Assembly: GCA_046328715.1 (NCBI GenBank)
Contig: JAXLWB010000015.1
Location: forward strand, 62,001 to 126,000
Length of the DNA stretch: 64,000 bases
Reading direction: 5' to 3'
From: JAXLWB01 sp046328715
GTDB lineage: Bacteria; Chloroflexota; Anaerolineae; Caldilineales; Caldilineaceae
Both the position numbers and the translations under genes were made by a program. The stretch's first letter is position 1, and each line of letters opens with the position of its first letter. Below are positions 25,061-33,141 of the stretch, one piece after another. Under the pieces are notes generated by a model, which did not search any database, was not told where the DNA came from, and saw nothing but the letters and a program-made list of their open reading frames with translations.

Positions 25061-26584
25061 ATGACAAACACTCCACTTCTCGAAACACGCAAGCTGACCA
25101 AACACTTTGGCAAGTTAATCGCCAATGATGCGATTGATCTCGTCGCTTATGCTGGCGAAGTTCACGCTATTCTGGGCGAGAACGGTGCTGGCAAAAGTAC
25201 CTTGATGAAATCGCTCTACGGCTACCACCGACCTACCTCGGGTGAGATTTTGCTGAATGGGAAGCCAACCGTGATCGCTTCGCCACTGGAAGGGCGCAGA
25301 TTGGGAATCGGCATGGTCTTTCAGAACTTTACACTGATCCCAGCCATGAGTGTAATTGAGAACATTGCCCTCTTTCTTCCCAATTTGGGCATCGTGATGC
25401 AACCCAAAACGATCGAGGCAAACATTCGCCAGGTCAGCCAGCGCTATGGATTGGAGGTTGACCCACGCGCGCTGGTGGCAGATCTGGCAATGGGCGAACG
25501 GCAACGGGTCGAGATTCTCAAAATTCTGTTAGCAGGAGCAAAAATTCTGATCTTCGACGAGCCGACCAGCGTGCTCACCCCGCAAGAGACGGAGGGACTC
25601 TTCGCCATTTTTCGCAAATTGACTGGCGATGGCTATGCGGTACTCTTCATCACCCACAAACTGCCCGAGGTAATGGCCACGGCGCAGCGTATCACCGTTT
25701 TACGTCAGGGAGCAGTGGCAGGGGTTCTGTCGCGCAGCGAAGCCAGTGAAGATGCCATCATACGCCTGATGTTAGGCACTACACCCCCCGAAAGTGCGCA
25801 ACGGCCCGTCAATCAGCATTCGCAAGGCACCGCTTCGCCTGTAGCTGAATTGGAAGAGGTTAGCTTGGTGGATAAGAGTAGTGGTATTGGGCTGAAGGCT
25901 GTCACCCTCTCTATCTTTCCAGGCGAAATCGTGGGCATTGCTGGCGTCTCAGGCAACGGGCAGAGCGAATTAGGTGATGTCATTCTCGGTATGCGTCCCA
26001 TTGACCAGGGGAAGGTTCGCCTGATGGGTGTGGATGTCGCAAACTGGTCAATTCGCCAACGCCTACAGTCAGGCGTCGCCTGCATTCCCGAAGACCCCTT
26101 GCGCATGGGTGCAATTCCGGGGATGAGCGTGGCTGAAAACATGATCCTAGGCGATCAGGCCAACTACTGTCGTCGGGATCGGCTACGGATGGATTGGTCC
26201 CGGGCGCGCAGCCAGGGAGATCGGCTGCTCAATACCACCTTTCTCTCTACCCCACCCGGCCTCGACCGAATGGTCGAAACGCTTTCGGGTGGGAATCTCC
26301 AACGTGTCGTGATTGCACGTGAGCTTGGGCGACAGCCGCGTTTGCTCCTGGCCTACTATCCAGCGCGCGGGCTCGATATCTCAAATGCCGAGGCCATGCG
26401 CCGCTTACTACTCAGCTATCGAGCACAAGGGACCGCGATCTTGCTGATTTCAGAGGATATGCAGGAACTTTTCACGCTAAGTGATCGGCTAGCAGTGCTC
26501 TATCATGGGCGGGTCGTCGGGCTCTGCCGTCCAGAAGAGACAGATGTGTATGCGGTGGGTAGGTTGATGACAGGCGGGAAATAG
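25061..26584 (+). CDS. BMP-type ABC importer, double ATPase
   Basis: A 507-residue ATPase with two nucleotide-binding domains, the layout of sugar/nucleoside importers that use a BMP-family binding protein. Domain 1 has GENGAGKST, then MGERQRVEI and IFDEPTSVLTP. Domain 2 has a degenerate P-loop (GVSGNGQSE), signature LSGGNLQRV, and LLLAYYPARGLD where the Walker B glutamate is not visible, as usual for the second domain of this group. It heads an importer of four genes inside the urease locus. Confidence 0.92.
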   Translation: MTNTPLLETRKLTKHFGKLIANDAIDLVAYAGEVHAILGENGAGKSTLMKSLYGYHRPTSGEILLNGKPTVIASPLEGRRLGIGMVFQNFTLIPAMSVIENIALFLPNLGIVMQPKTIEANIRQVSQRYGLEVDPRALVADLAMGERQRVEILKILLAGAKILIFDEPTSVLTPQETEGLFAIFRKLTGDGYAVLFITHKLPEVMATAQRITVLRQGAVAGVLSRSEASEDAIIRLMLGTTPPESAQRPVNQHSQGTASPVAELEEVSLVDKSSGIGLKAVTLSIFPGEIVGIAGVSGNGQSELGDVILGMRPIDQGKVRLMGVDVANWSIRQRLQSGVACIPEDPLRMGAIPGMSVAENMILGDQANYCRRDRLRMDWSRARSQGDRLLNTTFLSTPPGLDRMVETLSGGNLQRVVIARELGRQPRLLLAYYPARGLDISNAEAMRRLLLSYRAQGTAILLISEDMQELFTLSDRLAVLYHGRVVGLCRPEETDVYAVGRLMTGGK

Positions 26585-26660
26585 GAGATAGGGTGCTGGG
26601 GTGATGAGGAGATTGTGGCTTTTCAGTCTCCTACTCTCTCATTTCTTATTCTAGTTACGG
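26581..26660. repeat. Degenerate hairpin (GGAGATA family)
   Basis: AATAGGAGATAGG and GATGAGGAGATTG on the left face CAGTCTCCTACTCTCTCATTTC on the right. The pairing is imperfect. Same family as 43352-43428, 58433-58499 and 59298-59395. Confidence 0.5.
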
Positions 26661-26675
26661 GTATTAGGAGGAGTT

Positions 26676-27683
26676 TTGGCACGTACTGTTTCACGCTATT
26701 CAGCCACACTTTTATTAGCACTCGTACTCTTTGCCATTCTCTTGCTGCTTTTTGGCAAAGATCCACTGCGCGCCTACGGTGATATCTTTCGCAGTACCTT
26801 GGGCAGCAGCTACGGCCTTTCCGAAGTGGTGGTGAAGCTGATTCCGCTGCTCTTCTGTGCGCTTGCTGTCCTTCTGCCAGCGCGGATTGGTCTGGTCAAC
26901 GTGGGCGGCGAAGGTCAGTTATATATGGGTGCCTGGCTGGCTACATGGAGCGCATTGACCTTTGCTGATGTGCCACGTGGCGTGGGCGTGCCACTGGTCT
27001 TGCTCTTTGGCTTCGTGGGTGGTGGACTTTGGGCCTTAATTCCAGCCTGGTTGCGGGCGCGCAATTGGGTCAGCGAGGTGATCTCGACCTTGCTGCTCAA
27101 CTATGTGGCGATTCAGTTTGTCAACTACTTCATCTTTGGTCCCTGGCGTGATCCGGAAAGTGCCAATTTTCCGCAAACCGTTAAGTTCAGTGAAGCACTG
27201 TTGCTCCCCATGATGCCGACCAACCGTGTGCATCTCGGGCTGTTGGTCGCACTGGTGGCACTGGTCGTAATCGATTTTGTATTACGAAGCACAAAGTGGG
27301 GCTATTCGATGCGTGCGATCGGTGGCAATGCCGAGGCAGCCCAGCGCTATGGACTACCCATTCAACGCTACATTTTGATCACAATGTTTATAGCTGGTGG
27401 CCTGGCTGGCTTGGCTGGCGTCGGCGAGACGATGGCGATCCAGGGTCGATTGCGCCCTGGGTTTTCGCCTGGGTTCGGCTATATGGGCTTTTTGATCAGT
27501 TGGTTGGCGGGTCATAATCCATATGGGGCACTGGCAATGGCCGTTCTGCTTTCGATCATCGCTCTGGGCGGCGACACGTTGCAAATCACACAGTCAATGC
27601 CCTTTTCGACTGTCAATATTTTGATGGCACTGATTTTGTTTGTGGTATTGGGCAAATTTTTCGGGAAAGAGCAGAAAAGGTGA
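26676..27683 (+). CDS. BMP-type ABC importer permease 1
   Basis: A 335-residue permease with about nine hydrophobic helices. GLVNVGGEGQLYMGAW and the late GEAQRYGLP-like block (GGNAEAAQRYGLPIQ) are typical of the permeases that pair with BMP lipoproteins. The start is TTG at 26676, supported by AGGAGG at 26666-26671. It forms a heterodimer with the next gene product. Confidence 0.9.
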   Translation: MARTVSRYSATLLLALVLFAILLLLFGKDPLRAYGDIFRSTLGSSYGLSEVVVKLIPLLFCALAVLLPARIGLVNVGGEGQLYMGAWLATWSALTFADVPRGVGVPLVLLFGFVGGGLWALIPAWLRARNWVSEVISTLLLNYVAIQFVNYFIFGPWRDPESANFPQTVKFSEALLLPMMPTNRVHLGLLVALVALVVIDFVLRSTKWGYSMRAIGGNAEAAQRYGLPIQRYILITMFIAGGLAGLAGVGETMAIQGRLRPGFSPGFGYMGFLISWLAGHNPYGALAMAVLLSIIALGGDTLQITQSMPFSTVNILMALILFVVLGKFFGKEQKR

Positions 27684-27743
27684 CAAGGTGACTTGGCATT
27701 GAAACACTGTCACTGTGTCGTCCTGTTATAAAAAGGGGGCCTT

Positions 27744-28658
27744 TTGTTCGCATTTATCGTCGGAGTATTGACCAGTGCCATCCAGGCAGGGACCTCCGTA
27801 CTCTATGCCGCCCTGGGTGAGGTGATCAGCGAGCGGGCCGGGGTGATCAACCTGGGCGTCGAAGGCGGCATGTTGATGGGTGCCGCCACTGGGTTTATGG
27901 TGACGCAGCAGAGCGGCAATCCCTGGTTGGGAGTGCTGGCGGCAATGATCATTGGCGGGATCTTCAACTTAGTCTTTGCTTACCTAGTTGTCACACGCAA
28001 TGCCAATCAGCTAGCCAGTGGGTTAGCACTTGGCTTCTTCGGCATCGGGCTGAGTGCCTTTATCGGGCGACCCTATGTCGGTCAGTTGATTGATGCTTTA
28101 CCCAAAGCACCGATTCCTTTCCTGGCCGATCTGCCTGGTGTTGGGCGCATCCTCTTCAGCCATGATTTGCTCACCTATGCGGTGCTACCGATTGCACTGC
28201 TGATCGCCTGGGTGTTATTGCGCACCCGCTGGGGACTATCACTTCGCGCTGTCGGCGAGAACAAAGTCGTCGCCTTCGCTGCTGGGCTGCGCCCCGATTG
28301 GCTGCAATATCAAGCCATCTTTTGGGCTGGGGTATTGGCAGGATTGGGTGGTGCGCATCTTTCGCTGGCCTTTACCGGCGTCTGGCAAGAGCAGATGACT
28401 GCCGGTCGCGGCTTTATCGCCGTTGCACTGGTGATCTTTGCGCAGTGGAAACCGATTCGAGCGATCTGGGGGGCGCTTCTGTTTGGCGGAGCGCTGGCCT
28501 TTCAACTGCAATTGCAGGCACGCGGCGCGCCAATTTCGCCCTTCTTTCTTGATATGTTGCCCTATCTGCTCACCCTCGGCGTCTTGCTCTTGGTTGGGCG
28601 CACCGGGCGCAGCGCTATGCCGGAAGGGTTAAAAACTGTGTTTGAGGGAATGCGATAA
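27744..28658 (+). CDS. BMP-type ABC importer permease 2
   Basis: A 304-residue permease with about eight hydrophobic helices, containing GEVISERAGVINLGVEGGMLMGA and SLRAVGENKVVAFAAGL, the usual second-permease motifs. The start is TTG at 27744 with AGGGGG upstream. It completes the transmembrane part of the importer. Confidence 0.9.
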   Translation: MFAFIVGVLTSAIQAGTSVLYAALGEVISERAGVINLGVEGGMLMGAATGFMVTQQSGNPWLGVLAAMIIGGIFNLVFAYLVVTRNANQLASGLALGFFGIGLSAFIGRPYVGQLIDALPKAPIPFLADLPGVGRILFSHDLLTYAVLPIALLIAWVLLRTRWGLSLRAVGENKVVAFAAGLRPDWLQYQAIFWAGVLAGLGGAHLSLAFTGVWQEQMTAGRGFIAVALVIFAQWKPIRAIWGALLFGGALAFQLQLQARGAPISPFFLDMLPYLLTLGVLLLVGRTGRSAMPEGLKTVFEGMR

Positions 28659-28660
28659 CG

Positions 28661-28781
28661 GCCCCACCCTAACCCTCCCCGAGGAGGGAACTGTCACGGG
28701 ACGGGTTATAAATTGTGGACAAAAGGGAAAAATGAATCCGTCCTTTCACGGTCCCCTCCCTGGGGAGGGCTAGGGTGGGGC
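28661..28781. repeat. Long inverted repeat with 20-bp ends
   Basis: The outer arms at 28661-28680 (GCCCCACCCTAACCCTCCCC) and 28762-28781 match with one mismatch. Internal GTCACGGGACGG and CCGTCCTTTCACGG also pair. It fills the gap between the permease and the binding protein. Confidence 0.75.
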
Positions 28782-28825
28782 TTCGTTAGTTCATCATAAC
28801 TTATTCAACTTAAAAGGAAAACAAG

Positions 28826-29938
28826 ATGTTTCAAAAACACAAGCGATTTTTTCATCTGTTGCTCTTACTCACATTGATTGCAATTTTAGCCAATTGTGCG
28901 GCTCCGGCGGCTGCCCCAAGTGGGGATGCAAATGCCAAGAAGATCACGGTAGGTGCGCTGCATGTTGGGGCGATCACCGATGCGGGTTACAATCAGGCCC
29001 ATCATGATGGCTTGATGAAGATGAAGGAGAAATTGGGCAACGTCGAAGTGATCGAGGCCGAGAATGTGCCCGAAAGCGCCGACGCCGAACGAGTGATGGA
29101 GCAGATGATCCAGCAGGGAGCGACCATTATCTTTCCGCAGAGCTTTGGCTATCTCGACCCGGCGCTTAACGTAGCGGCCAAGCACCCAGATGTGACCTTT
29201 ATGCATCCGGCTGGCTTCAAGTTGGCACCCAATCTTGGCACCTATTGGGGCAACAACTTCGAGGCGATGTATCTGGCTGGAATCGCTGCTGGCGGCGCAA
29301 CCAAGAGCGGCAAACTCGGCTTTATTACGGCCTTCCCGATTCCGAATATCCTTGCTTCGGTCAATGCATTTCAACTCGGTGCGAAATCTGTACGCCCTGA
29401 TGTGGTTACCACCTTAGTAACCAATGGCTCATGGGTTGATCCGACCAAAGAAGCCGCGGCGACCAATGCTTTGGCCGATGCGGGTGTCGATGTGGTCACA
29501 ATGATCGTCGATTCGCCGATCACGGTGGTCAAAACTGCCGAAGAACGGGGCATTTATGTGGTGGGTTTCCATTCCGATGCACTGCAACAGTTTGCACCGA
29601 AGGGCTGGCTGACCGGTGTTGCCTATACCTGGGGCGATCTCTATGCCCGCATCGTCAAGTCAGTCGAAGACAAAACCTGGAAGAGTGAGCACATCCGCGG
29701 TGGCATCGAAACCGATTATGTTACCCTCGCCCCTTACGGCCCCGCCGTCACCGATGAGCTCAAGACCAAAATTGAGGATGCCAAGAAGAAGATCATCAGC
29801 GGCGAACTCAAGATCTTTGCTGGCCCGATCAAGGACAACGAGGGCAACGAAAAGATCAAGGCAGGCGAGGCTGGTGGCATCGAACTGCTCGACACCACCG
29901 ATTGGCTAGTTGAAGGCGTGATCGGACAGACGAAGTAG
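28826..29938 (+). CDS. BMP-family substrate-binding lipoprotein
   Basis: A 370-residue lipoprotein (lipobox LANCAAP) of the Bmp/PnrA type: VGAITDAGYNQAHHDGL, EAENVPESADAERVMEQMI, YWGNNFEAMYLAGIAAG, GYVTAFPIP-like GFITAFPIP, and GGIETDYVTLAPYGPAV. Bmp proteins bind nucleosides and related compounds; the position in a urease operon suggests a nitrogen-rich ligand such as a purine, ureide or biuret-like molecule. The ligand cannot be read from sequence. Confidence 0.92.
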   Translation: MFQKHKRFFHLLLLLTLIAILANCAAPAAAPSGDANAKKITVGALHVGAITDAGYNQAHHDGLMKMKEKLGNVEVIEAENVPESADAERVMEQMIQQGATIIFPQSFGYLDPALNVAAKHPDVTFMHPAGFKLAPNLGTYWGNNFEAMYLAGIAAGGATKSGKLGFITAFPIPNILASVNAFQLGAKSVRPDVVTTLVTNGSWVDPTKEAAATNALADAGVDVVTMIVDSPITVVKTAEERGIYVVGFHSDALQQFAPKGWLTGVAYTWGDLYARIVKSVEDKTWKSEHIRGGIETDYVTLAPYGPAVTDELKTKIEDAKKKIISGELKIFAGPIKDNEGNEKIKAGEAGGIELLDTTDWLVEGVIGQTK

Positions 29939-30060
29939 TCAATGATTAATGGTGAATGGTTAATTTTTAATGGTTAATGAGAGATGCTCTCCTTTACCAA
30001 GTGTGCCTATAGGGCTACATTATTAACAATTCACCATTGACCGTTCACCATTAACCATTT
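29939..30060. repeat. Heptamer-periodic hairpin (AATGGTTA family)
   Basis: AATGATTAATGGTGAATGGTTAAT on the left faces AATTCACCATTGACCGTTCACCATTAACCATT on the right. It ends two bases before the start codon of the cysteine hydrolase, so that gene has no ordinary ribosome site. Confidence 0.7.
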
Positions 30061-30062
30061 TT

Positions 30063-30734
30063 ATGTCAACCTACACAATCTCTGCCGAACCACATCCGAT
30101 CACACTGGACCTTGCCCGCACTGCATTGATGGTGATCGACATGCAGAAGGATTTTCTCTATCCGAACGGCTTTGGGGCATTTCTGGGCAATGATACCAGC
30201 CTCTTATTGCGAGCGGTTGAACCTACTCAACAAGTCTTGGCGGCGGCACGTCGCAAGGGCCTTTTGATCATCCACACCCGTGAGGGCCATGTTCCTGATC
30301 TGAGCGATTGTCCTCCTGCTAAGCGCGAACGTTGGACATCTGGCACACGGATCGGTGATGTGGGTCCGATGGGGCGTATCCTAGTGCAAGGGGAAGAAGG
30401 CCATGCCATCGTCGATGAGTTGGCACCGCTGCCAAGCGAAATCGTGCTCGACAAGCCGGGCAAAAATTCCTTTTACGCCACCAACTTGAATGCCATCCTG
30501 AAAGAACACAACATCCGCACGCTGATCATTACCGGTGTTACTACCGATGTCTGCGTTTTTACCACCACGACCGGTGCCAACGATCATGGCTACGATGCCG
30601 TGGTGCTGGCCGACTGTGTTGCTTCATACAGCCCGGAACGTCATCGTTTTGCACTGGATACGATCAAGGCGCAAGGGGGGATCTTCGGCTGGGTGAGTGA
30701 CTCGGTAAAATTGCTGAAGGAGATTAGTACATGA
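30063..30734 (+). CDS. Cysteine hydrolase of the isochorismatase/biuretase group
   Basis: A 223-residue cysteine amidohydrolase. The triad is visible: D26 (MVIDMQKDF), K131 (LDKPGKNSFY) and C164 (GVTTDVCVFTT), preceded by the cis-peptide Val-Thr-Thr. Spacing of the triad is close to that of biuret hydrolase (BiuH) and of RutB. These enzymes split amide or ureide bonds to give carbamate or allophanate-like products. Its stop overlaps the ureB start (ATGA), so it is translated together with urease. Substrate unproven; biuret, a ureidoacrylate or another ureide are candidates. Confidence 0.85.
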   Translation: MSTYTISAEPHPITLDLARTALMVIDMQKDFLYPNGFGAFLGNDTSLLLRAVEPTQQVLAAARRKGLLIIHTREGHVPDLSDCPPAKRERWTSGTRIGDVGPMGRILVQGEEGHAIVDELAPLPSEIVLDKPGKNSFYATNLNAILKEHNIRTLIITGVTTDVCVFTTTTGANDHGYDAVVLADCVASYSPERHRFALDTIKAQGGIFGWVSDSVKLLKEIST

Positions 30735-31054
30735 AACCAGGCGAGATCCTTGTTGCCGATGCACCCGCCATCGAGGCCAATGTGGGACGCAAGACGGCCA
30801 AACTTCTTATCCGGCACATGGGAGACCGCCCGATCCAGGTCGGGAGTCACTATCATTTTTACGAGGTCAACGCGGCGTTGCACTTTGATCGTCTGCTTGC
30901 CTATGGCATGCGGCTCAACATACCTTCGGGCCTGGCCGTACGCTTTGAGCCAGGCGATGAGAAGGAAGTAGAGTTGGTAGCATTGGCAGGGGATCGAGTG
31001 GCATTGGGGCATCGGGGATTGGTCAATGGGAGCATAGAGAATAGAGAGTCGTAA
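30731..31054 (+). CDS. ureB: Urease beta subunit
   Basis: A 107-residue UreB: MKPGEILVADAPAIEAN, VGSHYHFYEVNAALHFDR, YGMRLNIPSGLAVRFEPGDEKEVELV. The start overlaps the cysteine hydrolase stop. The last codons (IENRES, stop at 31052-31054) lie within a perfect 52-bp palindrome, so the end of the protein is written in repeat sequence and may have been altered from the original terminus. Confidence 0.96.
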   Translation: MKPGEILVADAPAIEANVGRKTAKLLIRHMGDRPIQVGSHYHFYEVNAALHFDRLLAYGMRLNIPSGLAVRFEPGDEKEVELVALAGDRVALGHRGLVNGSIENRES

Positions 31055-31088
31055 TTACGCAATTGCGTAATTACGACTCTCTATTCTC
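31037..31088. repeat. Perfect 52-bp palindrome across the ureB stop codon
   Basis: The 26 bases from 31037 to 31062 are exactly complementary to 31063-31088 with no loop (centre CAATTG). It includes the last six codons and stop of ureB and ends 20 bases before ureC. Confidence 0.9.
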
Positions 31089-31108
31089 GTTTTACAGCGG
31101 AGACGAAT

Positions 31109-32824
31109 ATGGCACTACAAATTCCACGCAAACAATATGCCGATCTCTACGGCCCAACTGTCGGTGACCGCGTCCGGCTAGCTGACAGTGAGTTGATCAT
31201 CGAGGTAGAAAAAGACTTTACCGTCTACGGCGATGAGATCAACTTTGGTGGCGGCAAGGTAATCCGAGATGGCATGGGGCAGAGTGGTGGAGCAACAGGT
31301 ACACAAGTGCTTGACCTGGTGCTCACCAACGCGCTGATCCTCGATCATTGGGGCATCGTCAAGGGCGACATTGGTATCAAGAATGGGCGCATCGTCAAGG
31401 TGGGCAAGGCAGGCAACCCAGATACGATGGCTGGCGTTGATCCCGAGCTGATCGTGGGTGCCGGGACCGAGGTTGTAGCCGCCGAAGGAGCAATTGTCAC
31501 CGCGGGTGCGCTCGATACACACATTCACTTCATTTCGCCGCAGCAAATCTACGAAGCACTCTCCAACGGCATCACCACTATGATCGGTGGCGGCACCGGT
31601 CCAGCCACGGGGACCAACGCCACGACCTGTACGCCAGGGGCCTGGAATCTGGCGCAGATGTTTCGTGCCGCCGAAGCCTGGCCAATGAACTTTGGTTTTC
31701 TGGGCAAAGGCAATGCCGCTTTGCCGTTGCCGCTGGCTGAACAGATTCAAGCCGGAGCCTGTGGTCTCAAGTTGCACGAAGATTGGGGCACCACGCCCGC
31801 CGCCATCGACAACTGCCTCGACGTCGCCGATCAATTTGATGTGCAGGTCGCAATCCACACCGACACGCTCAACGAAGCAGGTTTTGTCGAAGCGACGATT
31901 GCAGCGATCAAGGGACGTACAATCCACACCTATCACACCGAAGGCGCAGGTGGCGGACATGCCCCAGATATCATCAAGATCGCTGGCTATCCCTACATTC
32001 TGCCTTCCTCGACCAACCCAACTCGTCCCTTTACGGTCAATACGATTGCTGAACATCTCGATATGTTGATGGTCTGTCACCATCTCAATCCGCAGGTACC
32101 CGAGGATGTCGCCTTTGCCGAAAGCCGCATCCGTGCCGAAACCATCGCCGCCGAGGACATTCTGCATGATCTGGGCGTGATCAGCATGATGTCGAGCGAT
32201 TCGCAGGCGATGGGGCGCATCGGCGAAGTGGTAACCAGAACCTGGCAGACAGCACACAAGATGAAGGTGCAGCGCGGTGCCTTGCCGCAAGACAGCGTCC
32301 GCAACGACAATCTACGTGCCAAGCGCTACGTGGCCAAATACACCATCAATCCAGCGCGGGTACACGGTGTCGGTCATGTCGTTGGATCGATTGAGCCGGG
32401 TAAGCTGGCCGATCTGGTGCTCTGGAAGCCGGCCTTCTTTGGCGTCAAGCCGGAGATGGTGATCAAGGGCGGCTTTATCGCCTGGAGTGTGATGGGTGAT
32501 GCCAACGCCTCAATCCCGACCCCGCAGCCGGTTTTCTATCGCCCAATGTTTGGCTCGTTTGGTTCTGCTATGCTTGATACGAGTCTGCTCTTTATGTCCA
32601 AAGTGGCAGTGGAGAGTGGACTACCCAGCCAACTTGGCTTGCGCAAGTCTGTGGTCGCCGTTGAAAATTGCCGCAGCATTGGCAAAGCCGATATGATCCA
32701 CAACGACGCTACGCCCGTGATTGAAGTCGATCCCGAAACCTATGATGTATGCGCCGATGGTGAGTTGTTGACCTGCGAACCGGCGGATGTACTGCCGATG
32801 GCGCAACGGTATTTCTTGTTCTAG
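31109..32824 (+). CDS. ureC: Urease alpha (catalytic) subunit
   Basis: Hydrolyses urea to ammonia and carbamate at a dinickel site. In the 571 residues H138 and H140 (THIHF), carbamylated K221 (GLKLHEDWG), further ligands in VAIHTDT and HTYHTEGAGGGHAPD, and the flap C323 with catalytic H324 (VCHHLNP) are all present, as is MSSDSQAMGR with the nickel-ligand aspartate. Nothing suggests inactivation. CGGAGA precedes the ATG. Confidence 0.97.
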   Translation: MALQIPRKQYADLYGPTVGDRVRLADSELIIEVEKDFTVYGDEINFGGGKVIRDGMGQSGGATGTQVLDLVLTNALILDHWGIVKGDIGIKNGRIVKVGKAGNPDTMAGVDPELIVGAGTEVVAAEGAIVTAGALDTHIHFISPQQIYEALSNGITTMIGGGTGPATGTNATTCTPGAWNLAQMFRAAEAWPMNFGFLGKGNAALPLPLAEQIQAGACGLKLHEDWGTTPAAIDNCLDVADQFDVQVAIHTDTLNEAGFVEATIAAIKGRTIHTYHTEGAGGGHAPDIIKIAGYPYILPSSTNPTRPFTVNTIAEHLDMLMVCHHLNPQVPEDVAFAESRIRAETIAAEDILHDLGVISMMSSDSQAMGRIGEVVTRTWQTAHKMKVQRGALPQDSVRNDNLRAKRYVAKYTINPARVHGVGHVVGSIEPGKLADLVLWKPAFFGVKPEMVIKGGFIAWSVMGDANASIPTPQPVFYRPMFGSFGSAMLDTSLLFMSKVAVESGLPSQLGLRKSVVAVENCRSIGKADMIHNDATPVIEVDPETYDVCADGELLTCEPADVLPMAQRYFLF

Positions 32825-33141
32825 TACACCTGGACATAAGTAAGACAACAGACTACTTCTGGGAAGGCACCTTCGCACAGTCCTTTCTGTAGACGGTTCC
32901 TTTCTGGAGGTAACTGGTGACAGAAACAGCCTTCAGCAAATCGCGGTGGGCACTCCTCGCCTGACAAACACACAACAGATCGTCAGATAGGTTCTCCTCA
33001 GTTCAATTTACCCTTCTACCTCAAATTATCGAGCATCCTGCGCAGTAGTATCGTAATGAGTCTGAAATATAGAAATCATGAAACTTACCATACAGTATAA
33101 GCTAATGAACAGCATGATGAAAGTGTAGCTATTTGCAAACG
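32825..33141. other. Intergenic region after ureC
   Basis: A gap of 317 bases with no convincing gene, tRNA or terminator hairpin. It contains a partial direct repeat (CCTTTCTG twice near 32882-32912). A TATAAG at 33096-33101 could be a -10 for the kinase gene, but no matching -35 is seen. Confidence 0.5.

Noticed and set aside
25061..29938. The BMP importer as a second urea importer
   Set aside because: Urea importers of the urt type belong to another family and a full urtABCDE is present; the BMP family is known for nucleosides and related ligands, so a different substrate is more likely.
31178..32290. A 370-codon minus-strand frame inside ureC
   Set aside because: The plus strand is a certain urease alpha subunit; the opposite frame is open because of codon bias.
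32882..32990. A possible riboswitch-like region between ureC and the kinase gene
   Set aside because: Some partial repeats are seen, but no known riboswitch core, no terminator and no leader ORF could be identified.
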